DNA of 35,198 nt from Desulfatiglans sp. (GTDB lineage Bacteria; Desulfobacterota; DSM-4660; Desulfatiglandales; HGW-15). The notes below the pieces were generated by a model. It saw only the letters and a program-made list of their open reading frames with translations, ran no database searches and was not told the origin of the DNA. How positions within the stretch are numbered: position 1 is the stretch's first letter; every line of letters starts with the position of its first letter. Below are positions 16,625-25,097 of this stretch, one piece after another. The stretch spans positions 1 through 35,198 of the forward strand of contig JAAZBV010000125.1 of assembly GCA_012513605.1 (NCBI GenBank), read 5' to 3'. The translations under genes were made by a program, and so were the position numbers.

Positions 16625-17638
16625 CTAGTTTACTATCTGCATCTGGTCTGAAATACCCTGTTCATATGTGCTCCAGCCGGAATTCAAGCCATAGGGGCTT
16701 CGGTGAAAAACAGCCTCTATCCTGCGGATCATGCCGTTTTCTACTTTGAAGAGTTCTGCAAGCTGCCATGTCCAGTTTATATCCTGGTGGTCAAAAAAAC
16801 CAAATGCAAATACGATCCCCCGTTCACGATCCACAGCAACAAACCTGCGGTCCCTGATACGGGTAACAAAATTCAAAAGGCCCGACTCAAACTGTTCCTT
16901 GCATCCCCAATTGGCAGAATACATCTTTGATGTCTTTGGATCAGGGCGCTCCTGACCGGCAGGTACAGGCACGTTTGTGCTTGGCATACCGTTTTCAAGC
17001 CTGTGGCAGTCATCACTGAATGGGTAATAACCCTTGCCATCATTCTTCTGCATCCCTGTAAAATAATAGTTGGCGGTCTTTATCATCTCTTCGCGAGAAG
17101 GGCGTTTATCTTCAGGGATCACCTGAAAATATACCTCATGGGGCTTACCAAGCTTTTCCACGCTCTCGCCTGTCGGAGGAAATGACATACCACCCTGCCC
17201 GCCACCCATTGGATTTGCTTCAGGACGTATAACAAGCTGCTCTGCCTCGGTTATTTTATCATCCACAATCTTGAGGCGTATGGCAACCGCAACCAGTGGG
17301 CTCTGCCCATCTTTACCGGCTGCACCCTCACGTGCAGTGCCTATAAATGCCACCTGCTGGGTTTCTATGTCCGGCACATAAAATTTATATGCCCCAATCC
17401 CTGACATACCTACCCACAAGCCTTCATTACCAAGAGGAAGCCTTACACCGTTTTCAGTGAATCTGCAGTCCCTCGCAAACAGATCAAGGCTGGGGTCATT
17501 ATTAAGCATTGCCTCCATGTACCTGTCTATGTATTTTTCCAGACAGGCGCGGTCGCACTCCCCGGCAATGACATTTCCGAACAAAAAGATTGAAAACATA
17601 AAAAAGAAACATGACAACAGCACAGTTTTTTTAAGCAT
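16625..17638 (-). CDS. Secreted protein with two NTF2/SnoaL-like domains
   Basis: This 337-residue protein has a Sec signal peptide (KK start, hydrophobic core about 6-23, cleavage near VIAG). Two cone-shaped NTF2-like modules are suggested. The first (about 27-150) opens with LEKYIDRYMEAMLNNDPSLD, and the second (about 183-325) with MIKTANYYFTGMQKNDGKGY. Each is followed by a matching DCRFTENGV or DCHRLENGM segment, so the modules arose by duplication. NTF2-like folds include isomerases, dehydratases and simple binding proteins; no catalytic assignment is possible. AAGGAGATAATTT precedes the ATG. It is a single gene on the minus strand downstream of a long gap. The paired architecture is the main evidence. 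Confidence 0.7.
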   Translation of the reverse strand: MLKKTVLLSCFFFMFSIFLFGNVIAGECDRACLEKYIDRYMEAMLNNDPSLDLFARDCRFTENGVRLPLGNEGLWVGMSGIGAYKFYVPDIETQQVAFIGTAREGAAGKDGQSPLVAVAIRLKIVDDKITEAEQLVIRPEANPMGGGQGGMSFPPTGESVEKLGKPHEVYFQVIPEDKRPSREEMIKTANYYFTGMQKNDGKGYYPFSDDCHRLENGMPSTNVPVPAGQERPDPKTSKMYSANWGCKEQFESGLLNFVTRIRDRRFVAVDRERGIVFAFGFFDHQDINWTWQLAELFKVENGMIRRIEAVFHRSPYGLNSGWSTYEQGISDQMQIVN

Positions 17639-17841
17639 AAATTATCTCCTTTTATGATATTTAATTAAAACTACCTCTTTTTATTGATCAGAAAATTAAA
17701 CATAAGGTGGCAACAGGATAAGCACAGGGTCGCCAAACTTTTGGGGACGGAGTATAAGAAGATAACCATACCCTGTCAAGGCAAATAGCCTGGAATTATC
17801 AGGAACAGGAGTAATAATGGTTAATATGGTTAACAAGACCC

Positions 17842-17870
17842 TTGATTTAAAACTAAAATAAAGGGATAAA
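17842..17870 (+). promoter_or_regulatory. Weak sigma-70-like promoter candidate for the DUF2959 lipoprotein
   Basis: TTGATT and GATAAA are separated by exactly 17 bases and end 38 bases before the ATG at 17909. Both hexamers are imperfect (the -10 matches four of six), so this is a suggestion only. No other convincing promoter was seen in the 17639-17908 gap. Confidence 0.25.
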
Positions 17871-17908
17871 TCAGTAAAAATTTGGCCTTTAATAGACAAG
17901 GAGATATC

Positions 17909-18574
17909 ATGAATAGAATAGAATCCCTAAAATTCACTAAATATTTTCCTTTTTTAATTCTTGTTATTTGCATCTCAAATGGCTGTTCCACTGCATACTT
18001 TGGCGCCATGGAAAAGATGGGCATACATAAGAGGGATATCCTTGTTGACAGGGTCGAGGATGCGAGGGATGCCCAGGCAGAGGCACAGACCCAGTTTAAA
18101 TCTGCCCTTGAACAGTTTAGCTCGGTTGTCCAGGTTGAAAATACAGATTTGAAAGCGGCCTATGAAAAGCTCAACTCGGAATATGAAGAGAGCGAAGCCG
18201 CAGCTAAAAATGTTACCGATCGTATAGACAAGGTAAGAACCGTTGCTGATGCCCTTTTCAGGGAATGGGAGGAGGAGCTTGAATTATATGAAAGCGCGGA
18301 GCTTAAAAAATCCAGTAAAACCCAGTTACTTAAGACAAAGGAACAGTACAATAAAATGCTGCAAAGTATGATCAAGGCGGAATCCAGTATGGCACCGGTT
18401 CTGCGCACATTCCGTGACAATGTGCTGTACCTGAAGCATAACCTTAATGCGCAGGCGATCGGTTCTTTGCGTGTTGAATTCAAGACATTAAAGGAAGAGA
18501 TAGATAAACTGATTGCAAAGATGAACGACTCAATAGCGACATCAAACAGCTTTATCTCAAATCTTGAAAAGTAA
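17909..18574 (+). CDS. DUF2959 family lipoprotein
   Basis: This protein is 221 residues from the ATG at 17909, chosen because AAGGAG lies seven bases upstream. The hydrophobic N-terminus ends in a lipobox (ISNGC, Cys26), so it should be a lipid-anchored periplasmic or outer-membrane protein. The mature start, STAYFGAMEKMGIHKRDILV, followed by DRVEDARDAQAEAQTQFKSAL, matches my memory of the DUF2959 family very closely. The remainder is long, charged and heptad-like, so coiled-coil helices are expected. The family's function is unknown. It precedes the UroD-like gene by about 120 bases on the same strand; a functional link is not evident. Confidence 0.85.
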   Translation: MNRIESLKFTKYFPFLILVICISNGCSTAYFGAMEKMGIHKRDILVDRVEDARDAQAEAQTQFKSALEQFSSVVQVENTDLKAAYEKLNSEYEESEAAAKNVTDRIDKVRTVADALFREWEEELELYESAELKKSSKTQLLKTKEQYNKMLQSMIKAESSMAPVLRTFRDNVLYLKHNLNAQAIGSLRVEFKTLKEEIDKLIAKMNDSIATSNSFISNLEK

Positions 18575-18643
18575 AACAGTGTCAGTGTTCATTGAATATT
18601 ATTGGTTTTTTTTGGATGAACAGGTGTGTTATTAAGAGGTTTG

Positions 18644-18663
18644 ATAATACTCGACAGTATTAT
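18644..18663. promoter_or_regulatory. Perfect inverted repeat upstream of the UroD-like gene
   Basis: ATAATACT and AGTATTAT form a perfect 8-base dyad around a 4-base spacer CGAC, 34 bases before the start codon. The position suits an operator or a small mRNA hairpin. No regulator gene is adjacent, so its role is speculative. Confidence 0.35.
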
Positions 18664-18697
18664 GTTGTAAATAAATGTTGTTTACCTGGAGGTTTTA

Positions 18698-19717
18698 ATG
18701 GCAGTACATTTGACAGAAAAAGAAAATTTTTTTCGGGTGGCACGGGGTGAAATGCCTGAGTATGTGCCCGTTGTATCTAAAAAATCATTAAATGATCCGC
18801 CGCTTATGGCGATCTGTGACCCGGCAATAATAGGCGATTTTCGCGGCCCAAAGGGAGGGTTTGATCCCTGGGGTGTCCCCTTTGTTGTGAGCGATGCAGT
18901 AGATTTTACAGCAATGCCAAAGGCAAGTGATTTTATACTCACCGATATTACAAAATGGAGAGAGGTGATAAAGGCCCCTGATTATTCAGGGTTTGACTGG
19001 GAGGCCGCTGCAAAGGCGGACTGGGCAAAGTACATAAAAGATCCTGATGTAACATCCCTTACCATCAGCGGATTCGCTGATATCTTTCAGCAGTTTGTGG
19101 GCATGATGGGTTTTACTCAGGCATTAATGGCATTATATGAGGAGCCGGAAGAGGTTGAGGCGCTGTTTGACTACATGCTTGAGCACGCCCTTTATATAAC
19201 AAAAAATATTGTCCACTATTATAAACCGGATGGTTACTACCTGCTTGATGATACAGCAACCCAGATGAACTCATTTATATCCCCGGCCTTGTTTGATGAA
19301 CTGCTTGTGCCCAGGTATAAAAAATGCCTTGATATAGCTCGTGATGCGGGCATACCGATCTTTTATCATAATTGCGGCAAGTGCGAAAAACTGCTGCCCT
19401 CTATGGTAGAAATTGGTGTGGCAGTGTGGGACCCGGCACAGACAATGAATGATCTTCCGGCCATTAAAAAGAGGTTCGGACGCAGCCTTGCGATTAATGG
19501 CGGTTTTGAATATATGATGCCTGACACATGGCCCGCGTTTGATGAGGAGGAGGTAAGAAATGAGGTCAGAAAGACCTTTGATATGCTTGCTCCTGATGGT
19601 GGATTTTTATTTAATGGCGGCGTGAAGTCACTGAACTTTAGAGACCCTGATGTCCAGAGGATAAATGCGGTTATTGTTGACGAAGCAGAAAAGCTCAGCA
19701 AACAGTTTTACAGGTAG
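18698..19717 (+). CDS. Uroporphyrinogen decarboxylase-family protein (corrinoid methyltransferase-like)
   Basis: This 339-residue TIM-barrel protein belongs to the UroD/MtaA superfamily. ENFFRVARGEMPEYVPV begins the family N-terminus. The segment FYHNCGKC contains His224-x-Cys226, which matches the zinc-ligand pair of methylcobalamin:thiol methyltransferases. The C-terminal position that carries the third cysteine in MtaA-type enzymes reads GGFLFNGGVKSL here, without Cys, so the metal site may be altered. Haem synthesis is unlikely because no porphyrin genes are nearby and true HemE lacks the HxC motif. GGAGG lies before the ATG. No corrinoid-binding protein or activase is adjacent, unlike in typical O-demethylase operons. 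A methyl-transfer role is tentative. Confidence 0.75.
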   Translation: MAVHLTEKENFFRVARGEMPEYVPVVSKKSLNDPPLMAICDPAIIGDFRGPKGGFDPWGVPFVVSDAVDFTAMPKASDFILTDITKWREVIKAPDYSGFDWEAAAKADWAKYIKDPDVTSLTISGFADIFQQFVGMMGFTQALMALYEEPEEVEALFDYMLEHALYITKNIVHYYKPDGYYLLDDTATQMNSFISPALFDELLVPRYKKCLDIARDAGIPIFYHNCGKCEKLLPSMVEIGVAVWDPAQTMNDLPAIKKRFGRSLAINGGFEYMMPDTWPAFDEEEVRNEVRKTFDMLAPDGGFLFNGGVKSLNFRDPDVQRINAVIVDEAEKLSKQFYR

Positions 19718-19799
19718 GTGGGATTCTTGTCCTGCTATCTTGTTACGTCATAGTTTTATGAAGATAGATCATTTATCGACGGCGGATTATACCCCACCT

Positions 19800-19829
19800 T
19801 GTAGAGACAAGGCATGCCTTGTCTCTACA
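19800..19829. repeat. 30-bp perfect palindrome (TGTAGAGACAAGGCA type)
   Basis: TGTAGAGACAAGGCA is followed immediately by its exact reverse complement, with no loop. Its ends match those of the palindrome at 33333-33362. Such TGTAG...CTACA palindromes are dispersed in many bacterial genomes. It lies between the convergent UroD-like and TonB-receptor genes, beside a normal terminator. Confidence 0.75.
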
Positions 19830-19879
19830 TAGATACCGGCCAGGAATAAATCCCTGTGAAAACCTCAGAACCAGGATAT

Positions 19880-19914
19880 AAAAAAGCGGGGGCAATTAAT
19901 TACCCCCGCTTTTC
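19880..19914. terminator. Bidirectional terminator between UroD-like and TonB receptor genes
   Basis: GCGGGGGCAATT pairs with AATTACCCCCGC with one mismatch. It is flanked by an A-run on the left and a T-rich run on the right, so it can end both convergent transcripts. On the minus strand it lies 15 bases beyond the TonB receptor stop codon. Confidence 0.88.
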
Positions 19915-19928
19915 TTTATCAAAAAAAT

Positions 19929-22496
19929 CTAATCAAAATACCATGTACGTTTAATAGTAAAGGCCCATTCTGCCGGCCTTCCAGGCTGGGCATTGTTAAT
20001 GCCTGCATCATCAACAAGACCAAAAATGGTCTGATAATAGTATTTATCAAATACATTGTTGCATTCCAGGCTGGCCTGCCATTTCAGATCATCTGAACGC
20101 CATGTCAATCGTGTGTTAACAAGGTAATAGCTGTCAATGGTTGTTCCCGGGATGTTATTCGGGTTTGTCTGCATTTCGTCCTGCCATGCTATATCAGCAC
20201 GGTAGGTCAAATCTCCCCATTTACCAAGGAACCACCTGTATTGTGCACCAACGTTCCATTTAAATTCAGGTGTATACAGTGCCATACCATCCGGATCAAC
20301 ATCTGCAAGTGGATCCACCTTGGTATACTCATAATCTAAATAGTTAAATGAGAAATCAGCCAAAAAAGACCTTGTTGGCTGCCATACACCTTCCAATTCA
20401 AGTCCCTTTACCTCTGCGTCGCCAACATTTCTCTGCGCTCCACATGGCTCCTGTTGACCAGGCGGGGCCCAGTCGCACAGGGTTACAAACAGTTGGATAT
20501 CTTTATACTCATTATAAAATGCCGACGCATTCAGGCGCAGCTGGTTAAAAAGTGTGCTCTTGATACCCACTTCATAGTTAGTAAGTTCTTCAGGATCAAA
20601 AGAGTAACCTTCTGCCTGAGTGCGGAAAAATGGACGTGCGTTGTTACCACCCATTCTGTATCCGGTTGCAATCTGGCCATATACCATGACCTTCTCTGTA
20701 ATATCATAATCAAGGGCTATACGATAATCAAAATTGTTGCTGCCATAAGAGGTTGATGTTCCATCCAAACCTGCGACACCACTGTTTGCCGGATTACCAT
20801 ATTCCCAGAACCAGAAGGTAGTCTGCGCCTGGGGCAATGTGCCGTCCGGGTTATGACGATGCCAGGTATAACTCTTTTTATCCTTTGTATAACGGGCGCC
20901 AAGTGTCAGATCCATGCGGTCGGTCAAATGAAGGCTTGCCTGCCCGTATATAGCTTTGCTGGTTGACGGCGTTATGTCAGGTCCGTGAAGAAAGTCTAAT
21001 CCGGCATAGGCTAAATCCACACGGGCATCCTCATTGGTCTCCTTGTCAAGGTAGAATAAACCCAAGGTTGTATCAGCATAGCCGTCAAAAAGGGTCGCGT
21101 TTAACCTGAGTTCCTGTGTCCACTGCTCATGGACCATCCTCTCCTGCAGCAATTGTATTGTAAGAGGTGACCCGTCTACGTCATGGCCAAAAATATTGGT
21201 GTATTCACGGTATGCGGTAATTGACTTAAGGGCAACATTTTCGTTTATTTCATAGTCAATGCTCAGTGTGTAATCCCTGGATTCCAGGTGATTTATAGGA
21301 GGAATAACAACGGGTTTGTAATTGTTAAGATCCTCTCCGGGATTGCCGCCCTGGAAAAGCGGATCAGGCGTATAGTAACCGGTGTCTATGTATGTTGAAT
21401 AGTTGTAATATGTTCCTGGAGTTGCAAATCGGTTGTCATGGGGAACATCAATTCCGGCATCGTAAACCCCGTTATGATTGGCATCATAAAAAACAGGTAT
21501 ACTTACACCGGAAGTAGGATTAAAGCGCGGGTTATTGGGGATAGTGCTGGCAAATGGAGGAGACACAGGTCCATTTGGTGAATACCATGGAAAATTCGAT
21601 CCCCCATTATCCATCGCACTAATAAGTACACTTGGTTGAGCCTCTGACTTATCGTTTACTATATTGGTTGAAAAATTGACTTCTAACTTGTCATTAGGTA
21701 TCCAGCGCAGGCTTAAACGTCCGGCTGTTACGCTTTCTCCGCCCTCAGTTCCAAGCACACAGCTTGCACCTGTTATAAGTGTAGGTAAAGCGCTTTCAGG
21801 GTGCATGCATTTATAATCATAGCGTGTAACATAACCGTCCCTTGATTTAGAGATACCGGCAATACGCATAAAAAGATTATCAGTGATCGCGAAATCAGCT
21901 GCTCCTCTGATATCCAGACGATCAAATTTTCCAAATGTTGTTGAGAAAAAACCTTCATCCTTGCCTTCCGGTTTACGTGAAAAGAGTTTAATAGCGCCAC
22001 CAAGTGCATTTCGACCGGCCAGAGTACCCTGGGGGCCGCGTAAAACCTCGACACGCTCCAGGTCAAGGAGGTCCAGGATATTCCCTGTAATGGTTGCATA
22101 ATAGACATCATCCACATAGATGCCTACACCCTCCTCCACCGAAGGGTTGAAGTCAACCTGCCCAACGCCTCTCACGAAGGCAGTGAGAGCGCTTCCATAA
22201 CCTGCATTTCCAGGTCTGAGTGATACATTCGGCGCCTGCATAGTGAGTTGTTCTATGGAAGTCTGATTCCTCATTTCCATTGAATCTGCACTGTATGCGG
22301 TTATAGCAAGAGGCGTATCCTGTAATGCCTTCTCACGGAATTCAGCGGTTACCACTATCTCTTCAAGTGTGAATTCATCTTCGGAAGCCTTTTTTTCTTC
22401 CTGTCCAAATGCTGCCCCGCAGAAAAAAAGCAGGCTGAAGGCAGGTAAAATTAGTAAAATGTGTTTTAACAACGTAATCCGGTTTAATGCTTTCAT
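19929..22496 (-). CDS. TonB-dependent outer-membrane receptor
   Basis: This 855-residue protein has a signal peptide (core about 11-28, cleavage near AFGQ) and a TonB box, EEIVVTAEF, at about 45-53. The plug domain (about 58-170) contains IYVDDVYY, ERVEVLRGPQGTLAGRNALGG and GAIKLFSRKPEG. A 22-strand-type beta barrel fills the rest, ending in ITRKR-like aromatic strands (KRTWYFD). The form resembles receptors for iron complexes or hydrophobic compounds, especially the sphingomonad-like group. No TonB, ExbBD or binding-protein gene is adjacent, so energy transduction must come from elsewhere. Its ligand is not predictable; nearby secreted enzymes suggest an organic substrate rather than only iron. 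Confidence 0.92.
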   Translation of the reverse strand: MKALNRITLLKHILLILPAFSLLFFCGAAFGQEEKKASEDEFTLEEIVVTAEFREKALQDTPLAITAYSADSMEMRNQTSIEQLTMQAPNVSLRPGNAGYGSALTAFVRGVGQVDFNPSVEEGVGIYVDDVYYATITGNILDLLDLERVEVLRGPQGTLAGRNALGGAIKLFSRKPEGKDEGFFSTTFGKFDRLDIRGAADFAITDNLFMRIAGISKSRDGYVTRYDYKCMHPESALPTLITGASCVLGTEGGESVTAGRLSLRWIPNDKLEVNFSTNIVNDKSEAQPSVLISAMDNGGSNFPWYSPNGPVSPPFASTIPNNPRFNPTSGVSIPVFYDANHNGVYDAGIDVPHDNRFATPGTYYNYSTYIDTGYYTPDPLFQGGNPGEDLNNYKPVVIPPINHLESRDYTLSIDYEINENVALKSITAYREYTNIFGHDVDGSPLTIQLLQERMVHEQWTQELRLNATLFDGYADTTLGLFYLDKETNEDARVDLAYAGLDFLHGPDITPSTSKAIYGQASLHLTDRMDLTLGARYTKDKKSYTWHRHNPDGTLPQAQTTFWFWEYGNPANSGVAGLDGTSTSYGSNNFDYRIALDYDITEKVMVYGQIATGYRMGGNNARPFFRTQAEGYSFDPEELTNYEVGIKSTLFNQLRLNASAFYNEYKDIQLFVTLCDWAPPGQQEPCGAQRNVGDAEVKGLELEGVWQPTRSFLADFSFNYLDYEYTKVDPLADVDPDGMALYTPEFKWNVGAQYRWFLGKWGDLTYRADIAWQDEMQTNPNNIPGTTIDSYYLVNTRLTWRSDDLKWQASLECNNVFDKYYYQTIFGLVDDAGINNAQPGRPAEWAFTIKRTWYFD

Positions 22497-22918
22497 AAAA
22501 TCCCCCCTGATAAAAAATTAACGTTATTTTGTCTTTTACCCTCCCTGATATGGCCATCCTCTGAAAATGACCATAAAATGGAGATTAAAAAAGACCTATT
22601 TAAAAGCCGCAATGCGGCTATAAAAACGGGGTAAATCTGAAAACTAAAAAATGAATTACTTAAACAAAGAGAATGCAAAAACTATAAAAGTAAAACTATT
22701 CTATCTGTTAACTTGTCTGAAGACAGTACCTTGACAAGTATTACAACCTGATAAACATCTTTTTTACACATTTTTTGCTTCAAAGAAGAAAAGATTATTT
22801 GATTGGATTTTTATAGGGAAATGCCCATTATGTGTCAAGTTAAATTTATGCAGACAGGCAGGTTTGTTAAACAAAAGACTATGATTCTTGCGCAGGGTCC
22901 ATTAAATCCTTTTAAAAG
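22497..22918. other. Intergenic region upstream of the TonB receptor, no gene seen
   Basis: This gap of about 420 AT-rich bases lies between two minus-strand genes. It should contain the receptor promoter, but no clear Fur-like 19-base dyad or sigma-54 site was found by eye. A TTGACA at 22731 points in the plus direction and has no gene to serve. A small dyad, TTGTTAAACAA, is at 22863-22873. Confidence 0.45.
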
Positions 22919-23365
22919 CTATTTTCTTATGGTTCTACCCTTCTGGAAAAATTGACTCCCTTTCTTTAAAATACCCAGATCCTTATTTAGAGTAACAATA
23001 TATGAAGAGGCCATTGACATGTCAGCATCAAGGCCAAAATCCAGATCAATAGTAATATAGCGGCCTGAGTCAACTGCATCACCGAATTTGTCGGTAACAG
23101 CAATCCCTTTAATCCTTACAGCAGATTTGCCTGTATCAGGTGAAAGTGAGACAGTAAATAAATCTTCCCTGATATCATTTTTATTAATAACCGCAACATC
23201 TCCCAGATCAAGGATAAGCCTTGTTATTGACAGGCCATAGTCCTGATTCTTTAATACCCTTGTAAAGGTACCGGAATCTGTGTTTGACCTGACTGCATCA
23301 GTCTGGGCAGACACGGCAAAACATATAATAAATTGAATTAACATAAAGACCATTATTTTATTCAT
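22919..23365 (-). CDS. Small secreted protein resembling a stand-alone EstA Ig-like domain
   Basis: This 148-residue protein has a signal peptide (core about 5-19, cleavage near VSAQ). The mature part, YGLSITRLILDLGDVAVINK, then FTVSLSP, VRIKGIAVTDKFGDAVDSGR and YITIDLDFG, follows the strand pattern of the N-terminal Ig-like domain (EstA_Ig_like) of secreted PHB-depolymerase-like esterases. In those enzymes the domain precedes a hydrolase of about 250 residues. Here the gene stops after the domain, and no hydrolase sequence is recognisable in the following bases. It may be a true small binding protein or a truncated esterase. The family match is from memory of motif order and is not certain. 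Confidence 0.6.
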   Translation of the reverse strand: MNKIMVFMLIQFIICFAVSAQTDAVRSNTDSGTFTRVLKNQDYGLSITRLILDLGDVAVINKNDIREDLFTVSLSPDTGKSAVRIKGIAVTDKFGDAVDSGRYITIDLDFGLDADMSMASSYIVTLNKDLGILKKGSQFFQKGRTIRK

Positions 23366-23620
23366 AACAAATACCCGATATTAAAGCTGTAAACCTTGTG
23401 ATAGACCTGAAAATAAAAAATCCATATTTCAGACACACGGTAAAGAAAAACCTCAGCGGTGTCAAGCATGAGGAGTACAACAACAGAAAATGGGTATATA
23501 TCAGGTATAATTTTAATCTATGGCCCTGATTTTGCATAACAAGATTAAAAATTACAGTAGGATTCACACTAGGGCTTTTTTTATCAATATTTTTCTAATT
23601 ATTTAACAAAGGAGCAAAAG

Positions 23621-24022
23621 ATGAAAGAAACAGAGCTTATAAATGATGAAAATATGGGATTATGGTATGACCCGGCGTCAAAATATGTACACCATAAAAT
23701 AAAAAAGAGCCTTCCAAAGGGCGCATTTGAGAAGTTACTGACTACAGGCGCTGATTATCTTGAGAAGTACGGGATGAAAAAATGGCTGTCTGATGACTCC
23801 AATGTTGTTGCCATCACAAAGGATGATGCAGAATGGGGTGACAAAGTCTGGGCAACAAGGGTTATTAAGGCGGGGTTCAAGTACTGGGCTGTAGTAATGC
23901 CTACCAGCGCCATGGGCAGTTTACAGGTCAACCGGTTTGTAAAGGAATACAGAGAAAAGGGTGTGACCGTCGAGGTATTCAATTCAGTGGATGCTGCAAA
24001 GGCATGGCTTGAATCCAAATAG
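23621..24022 (+). CDS. SpoIIAA-like/STAS-SEC14 domain small protein
   Basis: This 133-residue soluble protein has no signal peptide and is preceded by AAAGGAG. The pattern KYGMKKWLSDDSNVVAITKDD, then RVIKAGFKYWAVVMP, then VTVEVFNSVDAAKAWLES resembles small STAS/SEC14 (SpoIIAA-like) proteins widespread in anaerobes. In these a conserved Asp-Asp precedes a helix, and the C-terminal helix closes the domain. The function is unknown; a regulatory or lipid-binding role has been proposed for the fold. It is a single gene followed by a perfect 10-base hairpin. It bears no obvious relation to its neighbours. Confidence 0.7.
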   Translation: MKETELINDENMGLWYDPASKYVHHKIKKSLPKGAFEKLLTTGADYLEKYGMKKWLSDDSNVVAITKDDAEWGDKVWATRVIKAGFKYWAVVMPTSAMGSLQVNRFVKEYREKGVTVEVFNSVDAAKAWLESK

Positions 24023-24025
24023 TGA

Positions 24026-24080
24026 CCATCCAGAAAGAGACAATTTCTGGATGGAGCTTTCAGCCTTCAGCTTTCAGCAA
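24026..24080 (+). repeat. CATCCAGAAA hairpin with CTTTCAGC units
   Basis: CCATCCAGAAA pairs perfectly with TTTCTGGATGG around seven bases, directly after the stop of the small STAS-like gene. It is followed by GCTTTCAGCCTTCAGC and further CTTTCAGC units. The same combination occurs at 16533-16620 in inverted orientation, so it is a repeat family rather than a private terminator. It may nevertheless stop transcription. Confidence 0.6.
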
Positions 24081-24152
24081 AATACCCGGTCATTATTATA
24101 ATGCTGAGAATTGAAGGCTTAAGGCGAAAGAACTCCATAAAATCATTTCTTT

Positions 24153-24956
24153 TTACTGCCTTGCAGTCTTGCCGCCATCCTGGCATATGATCTGCCCTGT
24201 GATATAACTGGACGCATTTGAGGCAAGCAAGAGCACAAGCCCTGAGAGCTCCTCTGCCTCCCCTATCCTGCCCATGGGTATCCATTCAGCGCAGTAATCA
24301 TCAAGCCACTTATCCAGGGCCTTTATCTCCTCTTCGGTTTTACCTGACTTGCCAATCTCTGACCTGTGCATGCCTGGCGCGATGGCATTTATCCTGATAT
24401 TATCCTTTGCATATTGCATGGCAGCCACCCGTGTCAGGTTGTTTATTGCCGCCTTTGAAGCGCCGTATGAGGTAGAACCTATCTCAGGCACCTCTGCCCT
24501 TATGCTGGCAACAGAAGAGATATTTATTATAGAACCCCCTTTATTCTTAAGCATATGCGGGATAGTATATTTCATGCAAAGGAACGGGCCCCTGAGATTA
24601 ACATCTATATTAAAGTCCCATTCGCCTGTATTTATCTCATGTATCCTGCCGAAACCTGCGGCAATGCCTGCGTTGTTTACGAGGATATCGATCCTGCCGA
24701 ATTCAACGATTGCATCATTCACCATCCTTTTAATATCTTCCTCGGATGTCATATCTGCCTTGAGTGCAAGGGCCTTTCGCCCGTGGACGCGCACCTGTTT
24801 CAGGGTTATCTCGCATGCCTTCATGTCACGGCCCACACATGCTACATCAGCCCCGTATTGTGCAAGGACAGTTGCAATTGCCCTTCCTAAACCACGACTC
24901 GCCCCTGTAACAAGGGCTGTTTTACCAGCCAAATCAAATATACCTCTATCAGTCAT
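24153..24956 (-). CDS. SDR-family NAD(P)-dependent oxidoreductase (FabG-like)
   Basis: This 267-residue classical short-chain dehydrogenase has the cofactor motif TGASRGLG (17-24), DM at 68-69 for the adenine ring, NNAG (94-97), and a catalytic set of Ser147/148, Tyr164 and Lys168 in SYGASKAA. The C-terminal segment SSYITGQIICQDGG is typical of FabG-like enzymes. Arg43 in VGRD, after the second strand, suggests NADP preference. It reduces a ketone or oxidises an alcohol in the cytoplasm. It follows the BASS-type transporter gene on the same strand with a gap of 141 bases, so cotranscription is possible. The substrate is unknown; steroid or alicyclic alcohols are compatible with the neighbour but unproved. 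Confidence 0.93.
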   Translation of the reverse strand: MTDRGIFDLAGKTALVTGASRGLGRAIATVLAQYGADVACVGRDMKACEITLKQVRVHGRKALALKADMTSEEDIKRMVNDAIVEFGRIDILVNNAGIAAGFGRIHEINTGEWDFNIDVNLRGPFLCMKYTIPHMLKNKGGSIINISSVASIRAEVPEIGSTSYGASKAAINNLTRVAAMQYAKDNIRINAIAPGMHRSEIGKSGKTEEEIKALDKWLDDYCAEWIPMGRIGEAEELSGLVLLLASNASSYITGQIICQDGGKTARQ

Positions 24957-25097
24957 GTCATACCCCTTTTGTTCTTTATGATTGGTTGATCAGGTTAGGC
25001 CAGACAATAATGGCCACCTGAATATTTTTCTTAAGGCAGGATACTATTTTGTAAAACAGCTCTTTGTCAAGCCATCTCTGCCTGAATAACCAGACTA

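Noticed and set aside
17696-18024. Two short minus-strand frames near the DUF2959 gene
   Set aside because: They lack ribosome sites and family features; one is antisense to the lipoprotein signal region.
22731-22736. Perfect TTGACA as promoter
   Set aside because: It points to the plus strand, where the next gene is about 900 bases away, and no -10 element fits at 17 bases.
24349-24981. Plus-strand frame of 210 codons opposite the SDR gene
   Set aside because: It is an antisense shadow; the SDR on the other strand carries all cofactor and catalytic motifs.
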